A DNA stretch of 10,510 nt from Desulfobacteraceae bacterium (GCA_021162325.1 JAGGYV010000171.1:1-10510); one strand, 5' to 3'; counted from the stretch's first letter, positions 1 through 7,550 are shown. Notes: generated by a model not told the origin, from the letters alone. Program-made: numbers and translations.

Positions 1-44
1 CCAACCACTTATTAACAAGGCTCTTTGCCTTTATAACAGTATTG

Positions 45-105
45 ATAAATGTAAAATTATTCCATGATATAGGACTATATAAATGTAAAATATTTCCATA
101 TATCC
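45..105. repeat. imperfect direct repeat, two copies about 34 bp apart
   Basis: Two AT-rich copies begin at 45 and 79. Both start ATAAATGTAAAAT and continue with a TTCCAT-containing half. The surrounding DNA is AT-rich and has no convincing gene on either strand. The repeat could be a binding site pair or a decayed element; nothing in the sequence decides between these. Confidence 0.5.
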
Positions 106-190
106 TTATATTTAAAGCAGATCACGAAAAATCTTTCTTTTGAATTTGTTAACTCTTTTGTCTGGTTTAATTTCTCATTTAAGTATTTTC

Positions 191-257
191 ACATTCAACA
201 TTCAACATTCAACATTCGATGTTCGATGTGGTCGATGTTCGATGTTGGACGTTCATC
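191..257. repeat. heptad (7-nt period) array, TTCAACA/TTCGATG type
   Basis: Units begin at 194, 201, 208 (TTCAACA), 215 and 222 (TTCGATG). After a 2-nt slip at 229-230 they continue at 231 (GTCGATG), 238 (TTCGATG), 245 (TTGGACG) and 252 (TTCATCT). The first three units differ from the next group by a block substitution (AACA to GATG), so the array has two sub-families. Parts are self-complementary, for example AACAT-TCG-ATGTT at 212-224. It lies downstream of the ntrY-like gene in noncoding DNA. Confidence 0.85.
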
Positions 258-268
258 TTTATTTTTCC

Positions 269-296
269 CCTTCAGCCTTCAGCCTTCAGCCTTCCC
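269..296. repeat. second heptad array, CCTTCAG x4, abutting the ntrY-like stop codon
   Basis: CCTTCAG repeats at 269, 276 and 283, followed by a variant CCTTCCC at 290. The last base overlaps the first base of the stop codon of the minus-strand kinase gene (complement of 296-298). The period matches the neighbouring array at 191-257 but the unit differs. There is no poly-U tract on the minus strand, so it is not an obvious terminator. Confidence 0.85.
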
Positions 297-2593
297 TATA
301 CCGGAAACTCAATAATAAATTTTGCCCCATGGGGAACATTGTCTTCAACATGAATTTTGCCTTTATGGTCTGAAACAATGGTGCTCACAATGGCCAGTCC
401 CAGTCCCATGCCGGATTTTTTGGTGGTAAAGTCAGGTTCGAACAAAGACGGCTTGACTGCATCAGATATTCCCGATCCCGTATCCGCCACGATCAGTTTA
501 AGGATTTTTTCATCCATACCGTGTTCAATTGATACAGCGATTTTCCCCTGGGTGCGAATGGATGCAATGGCATTGTCGATTAAGTTGATTAAGATTTGTT
601 TGATCTGCTGCCTGTCGAGCAGGAGGATCGGGACGTCGTCCGGTATATGGGTGGAAAACTCGATGGCCGGGTGTCCTTCATTGTACAGGGCAATCGTTTC
701 ATGAATGATCGGCGGTAATTCACACGATTCCGGATTGGCGGTGGGGAATCGTGCAAATGTCGCGAATTCATTAATCAGATTTTTGATCAATTCCGTGTGA
801 TCGATAATTGTCTGGGTGCATTCTTCAAATACCGGATCATCGATAATTTGTTTATATTTTCGTTTCAGCCGCTGAGCGGACAAGGAAATCGGGGTCAGCG
901 GATTTTTGACTTCATGGGCAATCCTTCGGGCAACTTCCCGCCAGGCGGCCATGCGCTGTGCTTTTTCCAGCTCGGTCATGTCGTCAAAGACCATTACCAG
1001 GCCAATCTGACGTCCGGCATCATCTTTTAATGAATTAAAGTTTACTTTAAAACTTTTGGGCAAGCCTTCGATGATCATGTTTAATGATCTGGACAGGCTT
1101 TCTTCCCGTTTATTCCAGAACCGGTCATAGATTTCGTCCACCAGATTATTGTGCTGATTTTTTAAGATATGTTTATAGCTTTTTTTGGTGATGGCGGCCG
1201 CGTCAATATTGAGCATTTTTTCAGCGGAATGATTTGCTGTGGCCACAAGTCCTCTGGCATCCAGCGAAATAACGCCGGTGGACACATTGTTTAAAACGAT
1301 TTCCATGTACCGTCGTTTTTCATCAATTTCAATATTCTTTTCAAAAAGTTCCCGGGCGGAAAGTTCCAGTTCTTTTCGGCTGAAACGCAGGTCCCGGGTC
1401 ATTTTATTAAATGAATCGACCAGGGTTTTTATCTCATCATCCGCCACCACATTAATATTATAAGTCAGGTCGCCGCCGGCAACGCGTCTTGTGCCTTCCG
1501 CCAGTTCCATGATCGGGATAGTAATGCTTTTGGACAGATACATGCCGAACCAGATAGCGCAAAAGACAACCAGCAGGGCGACGATCGTCAGGATAATATA
1601 ATAGGTAAATTGTACGGGTTGTTTCAGCATTTTCGTTTGCTGGTATTCTTCAAATCCTCGTGAGATCGATGCCAGGTTTCTGACCAGGTCCTGGGGAAGC
1701 AGAACGCTGATGACAACAAACCCTTTGATTTCATCTGCGGCCGCACCGAACGGAATGGTGGAAATATTGCGTATGACTTCCCCGCCGTCAAAATTTTCTG
1801 AAACAGACCAGGTCTCGGCTTGTCGATTGACGCCGGTTTGAAACGCATCACCTGAGAGTGGTTTGAATGTTTTATCGCCGAGTTTTGAATCCACCGAAAG
1901 GGTCAGTCGTTTGAAATCAGCATTATACACTTCCGTCACATTTAAATTAAATGCCCGTTGAACAACCTGGGTATAATTTGAAAGTTCTTTTTTGTTTTTA
2001 TTCGTTAACAGGTTGCGGCTGTTGATTTGATAGGCCGCCTTGTCTAAAAAGAAAGTGTTGTTGTCTTCCACGAGTTTGTATATATTTCGGCCCACGGCCA
2101 GTGAATTTTCCAGGGATTGGTCAATGGGAATCTGAAACCAGAATTCGATGCTTGATGTGATGAAATGGAGTGAAAAAAAGAACAGGACAGTGGTCGGTAG
2201 AAGCGTCAGCGCAATGAAGGTGGCCACCAGTTTTGTCCTGAGTTTGCTTCCCTCGACTTTTTTCCGCCGTTCATAAATCAGTTTAATCAGGTTCCTGAAT
2301 ACCAAAAAAATCAGCAGGACCACCAGCAGCATATTGATGTTGATTAGAATAAACATCAACACCATATTTGATACCGGAATGTCGGTGTTGAACTGTAGGG
2401 CTTTGACGGTGAAAAATGACAGAAGCGTTACGATTGCAACGACGATTCCGATGATGATGAAATCGCGCTTACGGCGTCTGCGGTTGTCGGGCGATTCAGA
2501 AATTACAGGGCTTTTATATCTGTTTTCCTTCATGGCGATAGCTGTTTTTAATGTACGGGTCTTGCGGGAAAGGCGTTTAGTAAACAAATTCAT
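296..2593 (-). CDS. NtrY-like membrane sensor histidine kinase
   Basis: This is a 765-residue sensor kinase of the NtrY type. From the ATG at 2593, a basic N-terminus leads into hydrophobic helices near residues 45-62, 77-99 and 121-147. A periplasmic sensing region follows, then a fourth helix near 329-352, a HAMP linker to about 405 and a PAS domain around 427-540. The H-box reads RRIAHEVKNPLTP with phospho-acceptor His560. The ATPase domain has an N-box (LINLIDNA), G1 (DTGSGI) and G2 (GMGLGLAIV). Family members phosphorylate an NtrX-type sigma-54 activator and often affect envelope, nitrogen or redox responses. No ntrX follows in the 295 bp downstream. The start is uncertain: 2593 overlaps the upstream gene by 17 bp, ATG 2533 would give 745 residues, and a TTG at 2632 is also possible. 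None has a good Shine-Dalgarno sequence, so translational coupling is plausible. Confidence 0.92.
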   Translation of the reverse strand: MNLFTKRLSRKTRTLKTAIAMKENRYKSPVISESPDNRRRRKRDFIIIGIVVAIVTLLSFFTVKALQFNTDIPVSNMVLMFILININMLLVVLLIFLVFRNLIKLIYERRKKVEGSKLRTKLVATFIALTLLPTTVLFFFSLHFITSSIEFWFQIPIDQSLENSLAVGRNIYKLVEDNNTFFLDKAAYQINSRNLLTNKNKKELSNYTQVVQRAFNLNVTEVYNADFKRLTLSVDSKLGDKTFKPLSGDAFQTGVNRQAETWSVSENFDGGEVIRNISTIPFGAAADEIKGFVVISVLLPQDLVRNLASISRGFEEYQQTKMLKQPVQFTYYIILTIVALLVVFCAIWFGMYLSKSITIPIMELAEGTRRVAGGDLTYNINVVADDEIKTLVDSFNKMTRDLRFSRKELELSARELFEKNIEIDEKRRYMEIVLNNVSTGVISLDARGLVATANHSAEKMLNIDAAAITKKSYKHILKNQHNNLVDEIYDRFWNKREESLSRSLNMIIEGLPKSFKVNFNSLKDDAGRQIGLVMVFDDMTELEKAQRMAAWREVARRIAHEVKNPLTPISLSAQRLKRKYKQIIDDPVFEECTQTIIDHTELIKNLINEFATFARFPTANPESCELPPIIHETIALYNEGHPAIEFSTHIPDDVPILLLDRQQIKQILINLIDNAIASIRTQGKIAVSIEHGMDEKILKLIVADTGSGISDAVKPSLFEPDFTTKKSGMGLGLAIVSTIVSDHKGKIHVEDNVPHGAKFIIEFPV

Positions 2594-3140
2594 GAGCGTG
2601 CCATTCGGTTTCAAAATCCCACAGGGAAGCAAAAAATAAAATATAATTTAGGAGAAACGGCAGCTTGACTTTGTCAAGTTCCGCCTTGGCAATGATCCGA
2701 TAACGACTTTTTTTCTGAAGTCTTTTTAAAGGGATTATGGTCAGGTCATTGATCTCTGACATCATCTTTTTTGCTTCGTCAAATGATTCCGCGATAACCG
2801 GTTTATTGTTTTGCCAGGATTTTTTAATGATATAATGATTTTTCAGATTATGATATTTCAGCGTATGGGTCACCTTCAGTTCAATAATTTGTTCATTCGC
2901 CCAAAGGGTCCGCTCGCGGCTTAAGTTGATAAAAAAAGAGAAAGTTGCCGGAATGCCATTTGATATCGCTTCTTTCAGTTTTTCATTAAACGCACCTTCG
3001 ACTTTTAGGGAAAGCAGCAGGTTGTCGGTGGTATCGGTTACTTTGATACCGCTCAGCTGCACATCGATGGCAAATGTCAATGATGGCAACAGCAGGGTGA
3101 AGCATAAAATCAAAAAGTAAATTTTAATATGCTGTTGCAT
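2577..3140 (-). CDS. DUF4390 family exported protein
   Basis: This is a 187-residue protein whose N-terminus (MQQHIKIYFLILCF, ending near LTFA at residue 24) is a clear signal peptide, so it should be exported. The rest looks like the DUF4390 family: a beta-rich body with the phrase GIPATFSFFINL, a conserved RYRIIAKAEL segment and an aromatic C-terminus (LWDFETEW). The family is commonly encoded next to an NtrY-like kinase, as here, and may work with that kinase at the membrane; no biochemical role is known to me. The ATG at 3140 is preceded by AAGGAT at good spacing. It lies 39 bp after lpxC and overlaps the kinase start, so the three genes probably form one transcript. The family assignment is by recall of its pattern and context. 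Confidence 0.85.
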   Translation of the reverse strand: MQQHIKIYFLILCFTLLLPSLTFAIDVQLSGIKVTDTTDNLLLSLKVEGAFNEKLKEAISNGIPATFSFFINLSRERTLWANEQIIELKVTHTLKYHNLKNHYIIKKSWQNNKPVIAESFDEAKKMMSEINDLTIIPLKRLQKKSRYRIIAKAELDKVKLPFLLNYILFFASLWDFETEWHAHEFVY

Positions 3141-3179
3141 ATTTATCCTTGTATTGTTGTCTGTCGCAGGTATTTAAAA

Positions 3180-4103
3180 TTAGCTCAACGGAGCAGATTC
3201 TTCAGGCGTCGTTTGATTTTGGGCTTCAAATGCTTCCATTGTCATGGTTTCCCATGCTGATTTTTGTTTAAAAAATTCTTTTAAAAATTCATGGTTAAAC
3301 AGATGGCCGGATTTATGCAATACAACGTGCCCTATGATCGGCATTCCCAGGAGCGAGAAGTCGCCGATGCAGTCAAGAATTTTATGGCGCACAAATTCAT
3401 CCGCAAACCGGAGTCCCTCCTCATTCATTACACCATTTTCATCAATCACCACGGCATTGTCAAGGGAACCGCCTTTTGCCAGGCCATAGAATTTTAAGTA
3501 TTCCACCTCATGCAGAAAACCAAATGTCCGGGCTTGAGCTATTTCTTGTTCAAATGTCTTTTCCGTCAAATCAACTGAGAAGGTTTGGTTCCCGATGGCC
3601 GGATGGTCAAATTCAATGGTGCAGGTGATCTTAAAGTTTGTGGCCGGGTATAGCTTGACGGATTTTCCGTCTTTTTCCAGTATGATGGGTTTTTTAATGA
3701 CAAAATAGATTCTTGGCGCGTCCTGGGAGACAACGCCGGCGGCTTTAATTTTTTGGGTGAACAGGGCGGCACTGCCATCCATGATCGGGGTTTCATGGCC
3801 GTCAATGTCAATCACCACATTGTCAATGGAAAGTCCCGCAAGGCAGGCCATGACATGTTCGATGGTGGATACAATACACCCGTCCTCATCTTCTCCTATG
3901 ACGGTGGCCAGACTGGTGTCGACCACTCGATTAAAATGGGCTTTTATCATGGGCTGTGCCGGAAGATCGACACGTTTGAAATTAATGCCGTAGTTTGGGG
4001 GCGCGGGATGAATCGTGAGATTGACTTTTTTTCCTGAATGGACCCCCACGCCGGTAAAATGCGCCGGTTTTTTTAAGGTTCGCTGATTGTGTGCCATTAC
4101 CAT
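3180..4103 (-). CDS. lpxC: UDP-3-O-acyl-N-acetylglucosamine deacetylase LpxC
   Basis: LpxC is the zinc deacetylase that catalyses the committed step of lipid A synthesis in the cytoplasm. The 307-residue protein has normal length. The N-terminal motif HFTGVGVHSGKKVNL is typical. Zinc ligands are His83 in STIEHVMACLAG, and His240 and Asp244 in RHKILDCIGD; Glu82 is the catalytic base candidate and His267 (KSGH) the second catalytic residue. The substrate-binding segments ETPIMDGSA and FYGLAKGGSLDNA are present. It is the first gene of the lpxC-DUF4390-kinase operon and is divergent from comM. ATG 4103 is used; ATG 4097 is an in-frame alternative. AAGGAT lies 13 nt upstream of 4103, which is too far to be ideal, so the start is not certain. 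No truncation or missing active-site residue is seen. Confidence 0.97.
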   Translation of the reverse strand: MVMAHNQRTLKKPAHFTGVGVHSGKKVNLTIHPAPPNYGINFKRVDLPAQPMIKAHFNRVVDTSLATVIGEDEDGCIVSTIEHVMACLAGLSIDNVVIDIDGHETPIMDGSAALFTQKIKAAGVVSQDAPRIYFVIKKPIILEKDGKSVKLYPATNFKITCTIEFDHPAIGNQTFSVDLTEKTFEQEIAQARTFGFLHEVEYLKFYGLAKGGSLDNAVVIDENGVMNEEGLRFADEFVRHKILDCIGDFSLLGMPIIGHVVLHKSGHLFNHEFLKEFFKQKSAWETMTMEAFEAQNQTTPEESAPLS

Positions 4104-4235
4104 ATTCGGTAGTCATATCCTTATCGTTTTAATTGATTTTATAACCGGCCATTGATCGGGTGAATCTGGAATTAATTTATATATATAGCCGATCAGATCA
4201 AAAAATGCAATCTGCATATAAAATTTTGGCAGGAC

Positions 4236-4286
4236 AACCGCATTTGGGACTAAATTGTTTTTACGGAGTATATCCCCAATGCGGTT
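4236..4286. repeat. 13-bp inverted repeat, 12/13 paired, 25-nt loop
   Basis: The left arm AACCGCATTTGGG (4236-4248) is complementary to the right arm CCCCAATGCGGTT (4274-4286) with a single mismatch. No T-run follows on either strand, so it does not look like an intrinsic terminator. It could be a dyad operator, an RNA hairpin, or a remnant of a small palindromic repeat. Confidence 0.75.
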
Positions 4287-4507
4287 ACCCTGTAAATTTT
4301 GGGTTTGAGCGTATATTTAACCGTTGTTCTCTTAAGCTGGCTTTGTTATATTTCATATTTTTAGATGAATGAAAAGAGTATAATTTTGTTTTACGCAGTC
4401 TTTTTTTTGATTTACATGGGTTGATCGTTTAATTTTGATAAACGCGTAAAAAGTCGGATTCCGATGGCAAAGAATTTGGACTTCCAAATAAGTAATTCTT
4501 AAAAACC

Positions 4508-4570
4508 ATTATCTCGCGCAGAGACGCAGGGATCGCAGAGGAAAAAATCTTTGCGTCTCTGCGGGATAAT
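4508..4570. repeat. nested inverted-repeat element (GCAGAGACGCA type)
   Basis: The left arm is 4508-4528 and the right arm 4552-4570. They are complementary through CGCAGAGACGCA / TGCGTCTCTGCG and extend to ATTATC / GATAAT at the outer ends; the left arm has 2 extra bases. The loop is 23 nt. The palindrome resembles short CGCAGAGACGCA-type intergenic repeats that I recall in many bacterial genomes. It sits inside the longer element at 4435-4657. Confidence 0.8.
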
Positions 4571-4595
4571 AAATATAATAAATCGTTTTTACTTA

Positions 4596-4648
4596 TTGAT
4601 GGTTACAGCGGCGCAAGCGCCGTAATAAGCTTTTTACGAAGCCATCAA
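4596..4648. other. nested hairpin in the comM leader
   Basis: A perfect CGGCGC-AA-GCGCCG hairpin lies at 4609-4622. Outside it, TTGATGG (4596-4602) pairs with CCATCAA (4642-4648), giving a second, outer stem. It ends about 20 nt upstream of the comM start codon and is probably within the comM mRNA leader. No U-tract directly follows, so termination is not indicated. Confidence 0.6.
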
Positions 4649-4657
4649 TTTTGATTG

Positions 4658-4665
4658 AGAGGGGG
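4658..4665 (+). promoter_or_regulatory. Shine-Dalgarno sequence deciding the comM TTG start
   Basis: AGAGGGGG lies 4 nt before the TTG at 4670. The in-frame TTG at 4655 has the purine run behind it rather than in front of it, so 4670 is preferred. Confidence 0.7.
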
Positions 4666-4669
4666 ATCA

Positions 4670-6196
4670 TTGCTTTCCAGCGTTTTGACCAGTGCGGTTG
4701 TTGGCATCGATGCATATTTAATGGAAGTTGAGGTGGATATTGCCCGGGGGCTGCCTGCGTTTACTACTGTGGGTTTGCCGGAAGTATCCGTTCGGGAAAG
4801 CAAAGAACGGGTCAAAGCAGCCATCCATAATTCCGGTTATACGTTTCCGGATGATCGGATCACGGTGAATCTGGCGCCGGCGAATATTAAAAAAGACGGT
4901 ACCGGTTTTGATTTGCCCATTGCTATGGGGATTCTTACGGCAACCGGTATTATTCATCAAAAAGAAATTGATAAATTTTTGATGATCGGGGAACTATCGC
5001 TGGATGGACGGATTAAATCGGTCAACGGGTCCCTTCCGATGGCCATAGAGGCCAAGCGATTGGGTTATTTGTCGATTCTGGTGCCTTATGATAACCGCCG
5101 GGAAGCATCGGTGGTGGATGGTATATCGGTTGTGGGTGTAAAAACGCTTGCCGAAGCCGTGGATTATGTTCGCGGTGAAAAGCACATCAGTCCGGAGTTG
5201 TTTGATTTAAGCAATGTGTTTGATAAAGATCCTTTGGTGGAATCTGATTTTTCTGAAGTATCCGGCCAGCAGCATGTTAAGCGGGCCATGGAGATCGCGG
5301 CCGCAGGAAATCATAACCTGATCATGATTGGCCCCCCCGGTTCCGGTAAAACAATGATGGCCAAGCGGTTTCCCGGGATTGTCCCCTCCCTGTCCTTTGA
5401 AGAAGCCATTGAAACCACAAAAATTTTAAGCGTGGCGGGCCTCCTTGAAAAGGATCAGGCGCTGGTTACCAGAAGGCCTTTTCGGGCGCCGCACCATACC
5501 ATATCGGATGCCGGTATGATTGGTGGGGGAAATATCCCGAGGCCGGGAGAAGTGAGTCTTGCGCACAACGGGGTTCTTTTTTTAGATGAGCTGGCAGAGT
5601 TCAAGAAGCCGGTTTTAGAAGCCCTTCGTCAACCTCTTGAGGACCGGCGGGTGACCATATCCCGGGCGGCAATGTCCATTACATATCCTTCCGGGTTTAT
5701 GCTGATTGCGGCCATGAACCCGTGTCCCTGCGGTTATTATACGCATCCGAAACAGCCGTGCCGATGTTCGTTTTCCCAGATTCGAAAATATAGAAGTAAA
5801 ATATCCGGCCCGCTGCTGGACCGGATTGATATTCATATTGATGTGCCGCCGGTCGCGTATCGGGATTTGAGGAAGGTATCTGCTGAAGAATCGTCTGAAA
5901 ATATTCGTGCACGGGTAACAAACGCCAGAAAACATCAGACCCGACGGTTTGCGTCGGAAAAAATACGCACCAACGCGCAGATGCAAAATCGTCATATAAA
6001 GAAATTTTGTGTGATTGATCAGGCGTCGGCGCAGTTGCTTGAATTAGCGGTTGATAAATTGAACCTTTCCGCCCGTGCATATAACAGGGTTTTAAAAATT
6101 TCACGAACCATTGCAGATCTTCAGGGGGATGCAAACATTGCCCGGGAACATATTGCCGAGGCCGTTCAGTATCGGAGCCTGGATCGGAATGTTTAG
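4670..6196 (+). CDS. comM: ComM/YifB-type Mg-chelatase-like AAA+ ATPase
   Basis: This is a 508-residue member of the YifB/ComM family. In naturally competent bacteria ComM is a hexameric helicase that promotes branch migration during integration of donor DNA; in non-competent hosts its role is less clear. The N-terminal domain (residues 1-170, opening MLSSVLTSAVVGIDAY) has a Lon protease-like fold in the family. The AAA+ core has Walker A GPPGSGKT at 221-228, the family signature FRAPHHTISDAGMIGG, Walker B LFLDEL at 303-308, and the arginine-containing GPLLDRIDIHIDV. Four cysteines at 352, 354, 364 and 366 (PCPCG and PCRC) suggest a zinc site. The C-terminus ends in the characteristic QYRSLDR. 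The TTG start is chosen from the Shine-Dalgarno sequence and because it gives the usual N-terminus. alr follows by 58 bp and is probably co-transcribed. Confidence 0.96.
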   Translation: MLSSVLTSAVVGIDAYLMEVEVDIARGLPAFTTVGLPEVSVRESKERVKAAIHNSGYTFPDDRITVNLAPANIKKDGTGFDLPIAMGILTATGIIHQKEIDKFLMIGELSLDGRIKSVNGSLPMAIEAKRLGYLSILVPYDNRREASVVDGISVVGVKTLAEAVDYVRGEKHISPELFDLSNVFDKDPLVESDFSEVSGQQHVKRAMEIAAAGNHNLIMIGPPGSGKTMMAKRFPGIVPSLSFEEAIETTKILSVAGLLEKDQALVTRRPFRAPHHTISDAGMIGGGNIPRPGEVSLAHNGVLFLDELAEFKKPVLEALRQPLEDRRVTISRAAMSITYPSGFMLIAAMNPCPCGYYTHPKQPCRCSFSQIRKYRSKISGPLLDRIDIHIDVPPVAYRDLRKVSAEESSENIRARVTNARKHQTRRFASEKIRTNAQMQNRHIKKFCVIDQASAQLLELAVDKLNLSARAYNRVLKISRTIADLQGDANIAREHIAEAVQYRSLDRNV

Positions 6197-6242
6197 GGTA
6201 TTCACGGATCAAGACAAACAATCGTTTTGCGGGGAAAAAATC

Positions 6243-6250
6243 GAGGAGGG
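6243..6250 (+). promoter_or_regulatory. Shine-Dalgarno sequence deciding the alr TTG start
   Basis: GAGGAGGG ends 4 nt before TTG 6255. It is far stronger than anything in front of the alternative ATG at 6189, which overlaps the comM stop codon. Confidence 0.75.
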
Positions 6251-6254
6251 CCGA

Positions 6255-7415
6255 TTGATATCAGATGACGTGTGGGCAGAAGTTGACTTAAGGTCCATTT
6301 CTTACAATATCCGACAGATAAAGAAAATTCTGGCACCGGATGTCCGGCTGATGGCGGTTGTAAAAGCCAATGCCTATGGTCATGGCATTCTTGAGGTGGC
6401 GGGGCATGTCCTGTCGGAAGGCGCAAATGAATTGGGCGTTGCGCGAATCAGTGAGGCCATTCAGATTCGTGAGGCCGGCATTGATGTCCCGATATTAATT
6501 TTCGGCTATACCCCCCCGGAAAAGGCATCCTCTCTGATTAATTATCATTTAACCCAGACGCTCTGGTCGTACCAGGCCGCCCGGTCCCTTTCGAATGTTG
6601 CTGAATCCGGGAGCCAAAAAATTAAAGCCCACTTAAAAGTGGATACCGGCATGGGCCGATTGGGGGTCCTTCCCGGTGATGGTGCCTTGCCGGATAAAAA
6701 AATCGATATCCGGGGTAATGCCATCAAAGAAGCGGTGGCGATCAAAAATCTGCCGGGGATTGCATTGGAAGGGATTTATACGCATTTTGCGACAGCAGAC
6801 GCAAAAGATAAATCTTCCGCCACCCGACAGTTTGAACTGTTTTGCGGTTTTTTGGAACAATTGAAAGAACAGGGGGTTGAATTTAAGATCCGGCATGCTG
6901 CCAATAGCGCGGCCATTATTGATATGCCGGAAACCCATCTGGATATGGTGAGGGCGGGTATCTCCATTTACGGATACTATCCATCGGATTCGGTTGATAT
7001 GAATAAACTAAAAATTTTGCCGGTCATGACATTAAAATCTAGAATTATTCATTTAAAATCAGTGAGCGCAGGGTTTGCGGTAAGTTACGGTTCAACGGAA
7101 AAAACTGTCCGCCCAACGGTTATTGCCACTGTTTCCATTGGATATGCAGACGGGTACAGTCGGCGAATGTCGTCAAAAGGGAAAATGCTGGTCCGCGGCA
7201 GGCTTGCCCCGGTGATTGGAAGGGTGTGCATGGACCTGACGATGCTGGATGTGGGGGAGATCCCGAACGTGGCAGTCGGTGATGAAGTCGTGGTGTTCGG
7301 TCCTCATGATAATTTGCCAGTCGGTGCAGATAATATTGCCAATCATATAAATACAATTAGTTATGACGTTTTAGCGGGGATTTCTGGCCGGGTATATCGG
7401 GTATATGCTCGATAA
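6255..7415 (+). CDS. alr: alanine racemase
   Basis: This cytoplasmic PLP enzyme interconverts L- and D-alanine for peptidoglycan synthesis. The 386-residue product has the two expected domains. The N-terminal TIM barrel carries the PLP lysine Lys37 in VVKANAYGHG, then LKVDTGMGRLG, EGIYTHFATAD, HAANSAA and DMVRAGISIYGYYP. The C-terminal domain has catalytic Tyr297 in VSIGYADGYSRR, plus IGRVCMDLTMLDV and SYDVLAGISGRVYRVY near the end. About 20 extra residues between GRLGVLP and the LEGIYTHF strand are a modest insertion. TTG 6255 gives MISDDVWAEVDL, close to the usual family N-terminus, and has a strong ribosome-binding site. ATG 6189, overlapping the comM stop, would add 22 unconserved residues. 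The gene probably shares the comM transcript. Confidence 0.97.
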   Translation: MISDDVWAEVDLRSISYNIRQIKKILAPDVRLMAVVKANAYGHGILEVAGHVLSEGANELGVARISEAIQIREAGIDVPILIFGYTPPEKASSLINYHLTQTLWSYQAARSLSNVAESGSQKIKAHLKVDTGMGRLGVLPGDGALPDKKIDIRGNAIKEAVAIKNLPGIALEGIYTHFATADAKDKSSATRQFELFCGFLEQLKEQGVEFKIRHAANSAAIIDMPETHLDMVRAGISIYGYYPSDSVDMNKLKILPVMTLKSRIIHLKSVSAGFAVSYGSTEKTVRPTVIATVSIGYADGYSRRMSSKGKMLVRGRLAPVIGRVCMDLTMLDVGEIPNVAVGDEVVVFGPHDNLPVGADNIANHINTISYDVLAGISGRVYRVYAR

Positions 7416-7497
7416 GCCAGTGTTTTGGTATGTTTATATACGATAGGGTATGTATGCTAAAGGAATTATACATAGCTATTGAAAACAATTAAGCTTA

Positions 7498-7527
7498 TAA
7501 CTATTTGTAACTATTTGTAACTATTTA
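7498..7527. repeat. TAACTATTTG x3 tandem repeat upstream of apr promoter
   Basis: Perfect units lie at 7498 and 7508, with TAACTATTTA at 7518. The 10-bp period is close to one helical turn, so all units face the same side of the DNA. The array ends 23 bp before the candidate -35 box, where an activator site or UP-like AT-rich element could sit. That function is inference. Confidence 0.85.
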
Positions 7528-7550
7528 TAAAAATGGTGCATCAAAATTTC

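Larger units (their letters stand above)
4435..4657. repeat. dispersed intergenic repeat element, copy A (interrupted)
   Basis: The left end (4435-4474, containing CGTAAAAAGTC and GATGGCAAAGAA) matches 36 of 40 positions of the sequence at 10384-10423 near the window's right edge. The right end (4629-4657, GCTTTTTACGAAGCCATCAA) carries the inverse of GTAAAAAG and of GATGGC, so the ends are roughly inverted. It has no coding capacity. From memory, similar GTAAAAAG-ended intergenic sequences recur in Desulfobacterales genomes; I could not search for them. Its middle differs from the other copy and holds a second repeat (4508-4570). The right end stops about 12 bp before the comM start. Confidence 0.7.
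4104..4669. other. 566-bp divergent intergenic region, repeat-rich
   Basis: This region lies between divergent lpxC and comM and must hold promoters for both. The lpxC side has a minus-strand TATAAA at 4138-4143, without a good -35 at normal spacing. On the comM side, TTTACA at 4411-4416 and TTTGAT at 4434-4439 (17-bp spacer) are a weak promoter candidate. A 70-codon plus-strand reading frame at 4160-4372 (GTG start, no Shine-Dalgarno, no recognisable motif) is judged noncoding. The rest is a long inverted repeat and nested repeat elements, listed separately. Confidence 0.6.

Noticed and set aside
140..373. 77-codon plus-strand frame over the heptad arrays
   Set aside because: It translates the 7-nt repeats and runs antisense into the kinase gene; no ribosome-binding site.
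2587..2604. TGGCACG on the minus strand resembling a sigma-54 -24 box
   Set aside because: The matching -12 position reads TGAA rather than TTGC, and it lies inside coding sequence at the DUF4390-kinase junction.
4160..4372. 70-codon plus-strand reading frame in the lpxC-comM spacer
   Set aside because: GTG start without a Shine-Dalgarno sequence, no recognisable motif, and the long inverted repeat lies within it; more likely noncoding.
4508..4570. CRISPR repeat or intrinsic terminator interpretation of the palindrome
   Set aside because: There is only one unit, no regularly spaced repeats, and no T-run following the stem.
5697..6221. 174-codon minus-strand frame opposite comM
   Set aside because: Antisense to the conserved ATPase core; no motif or ribosome-binding site supports it.
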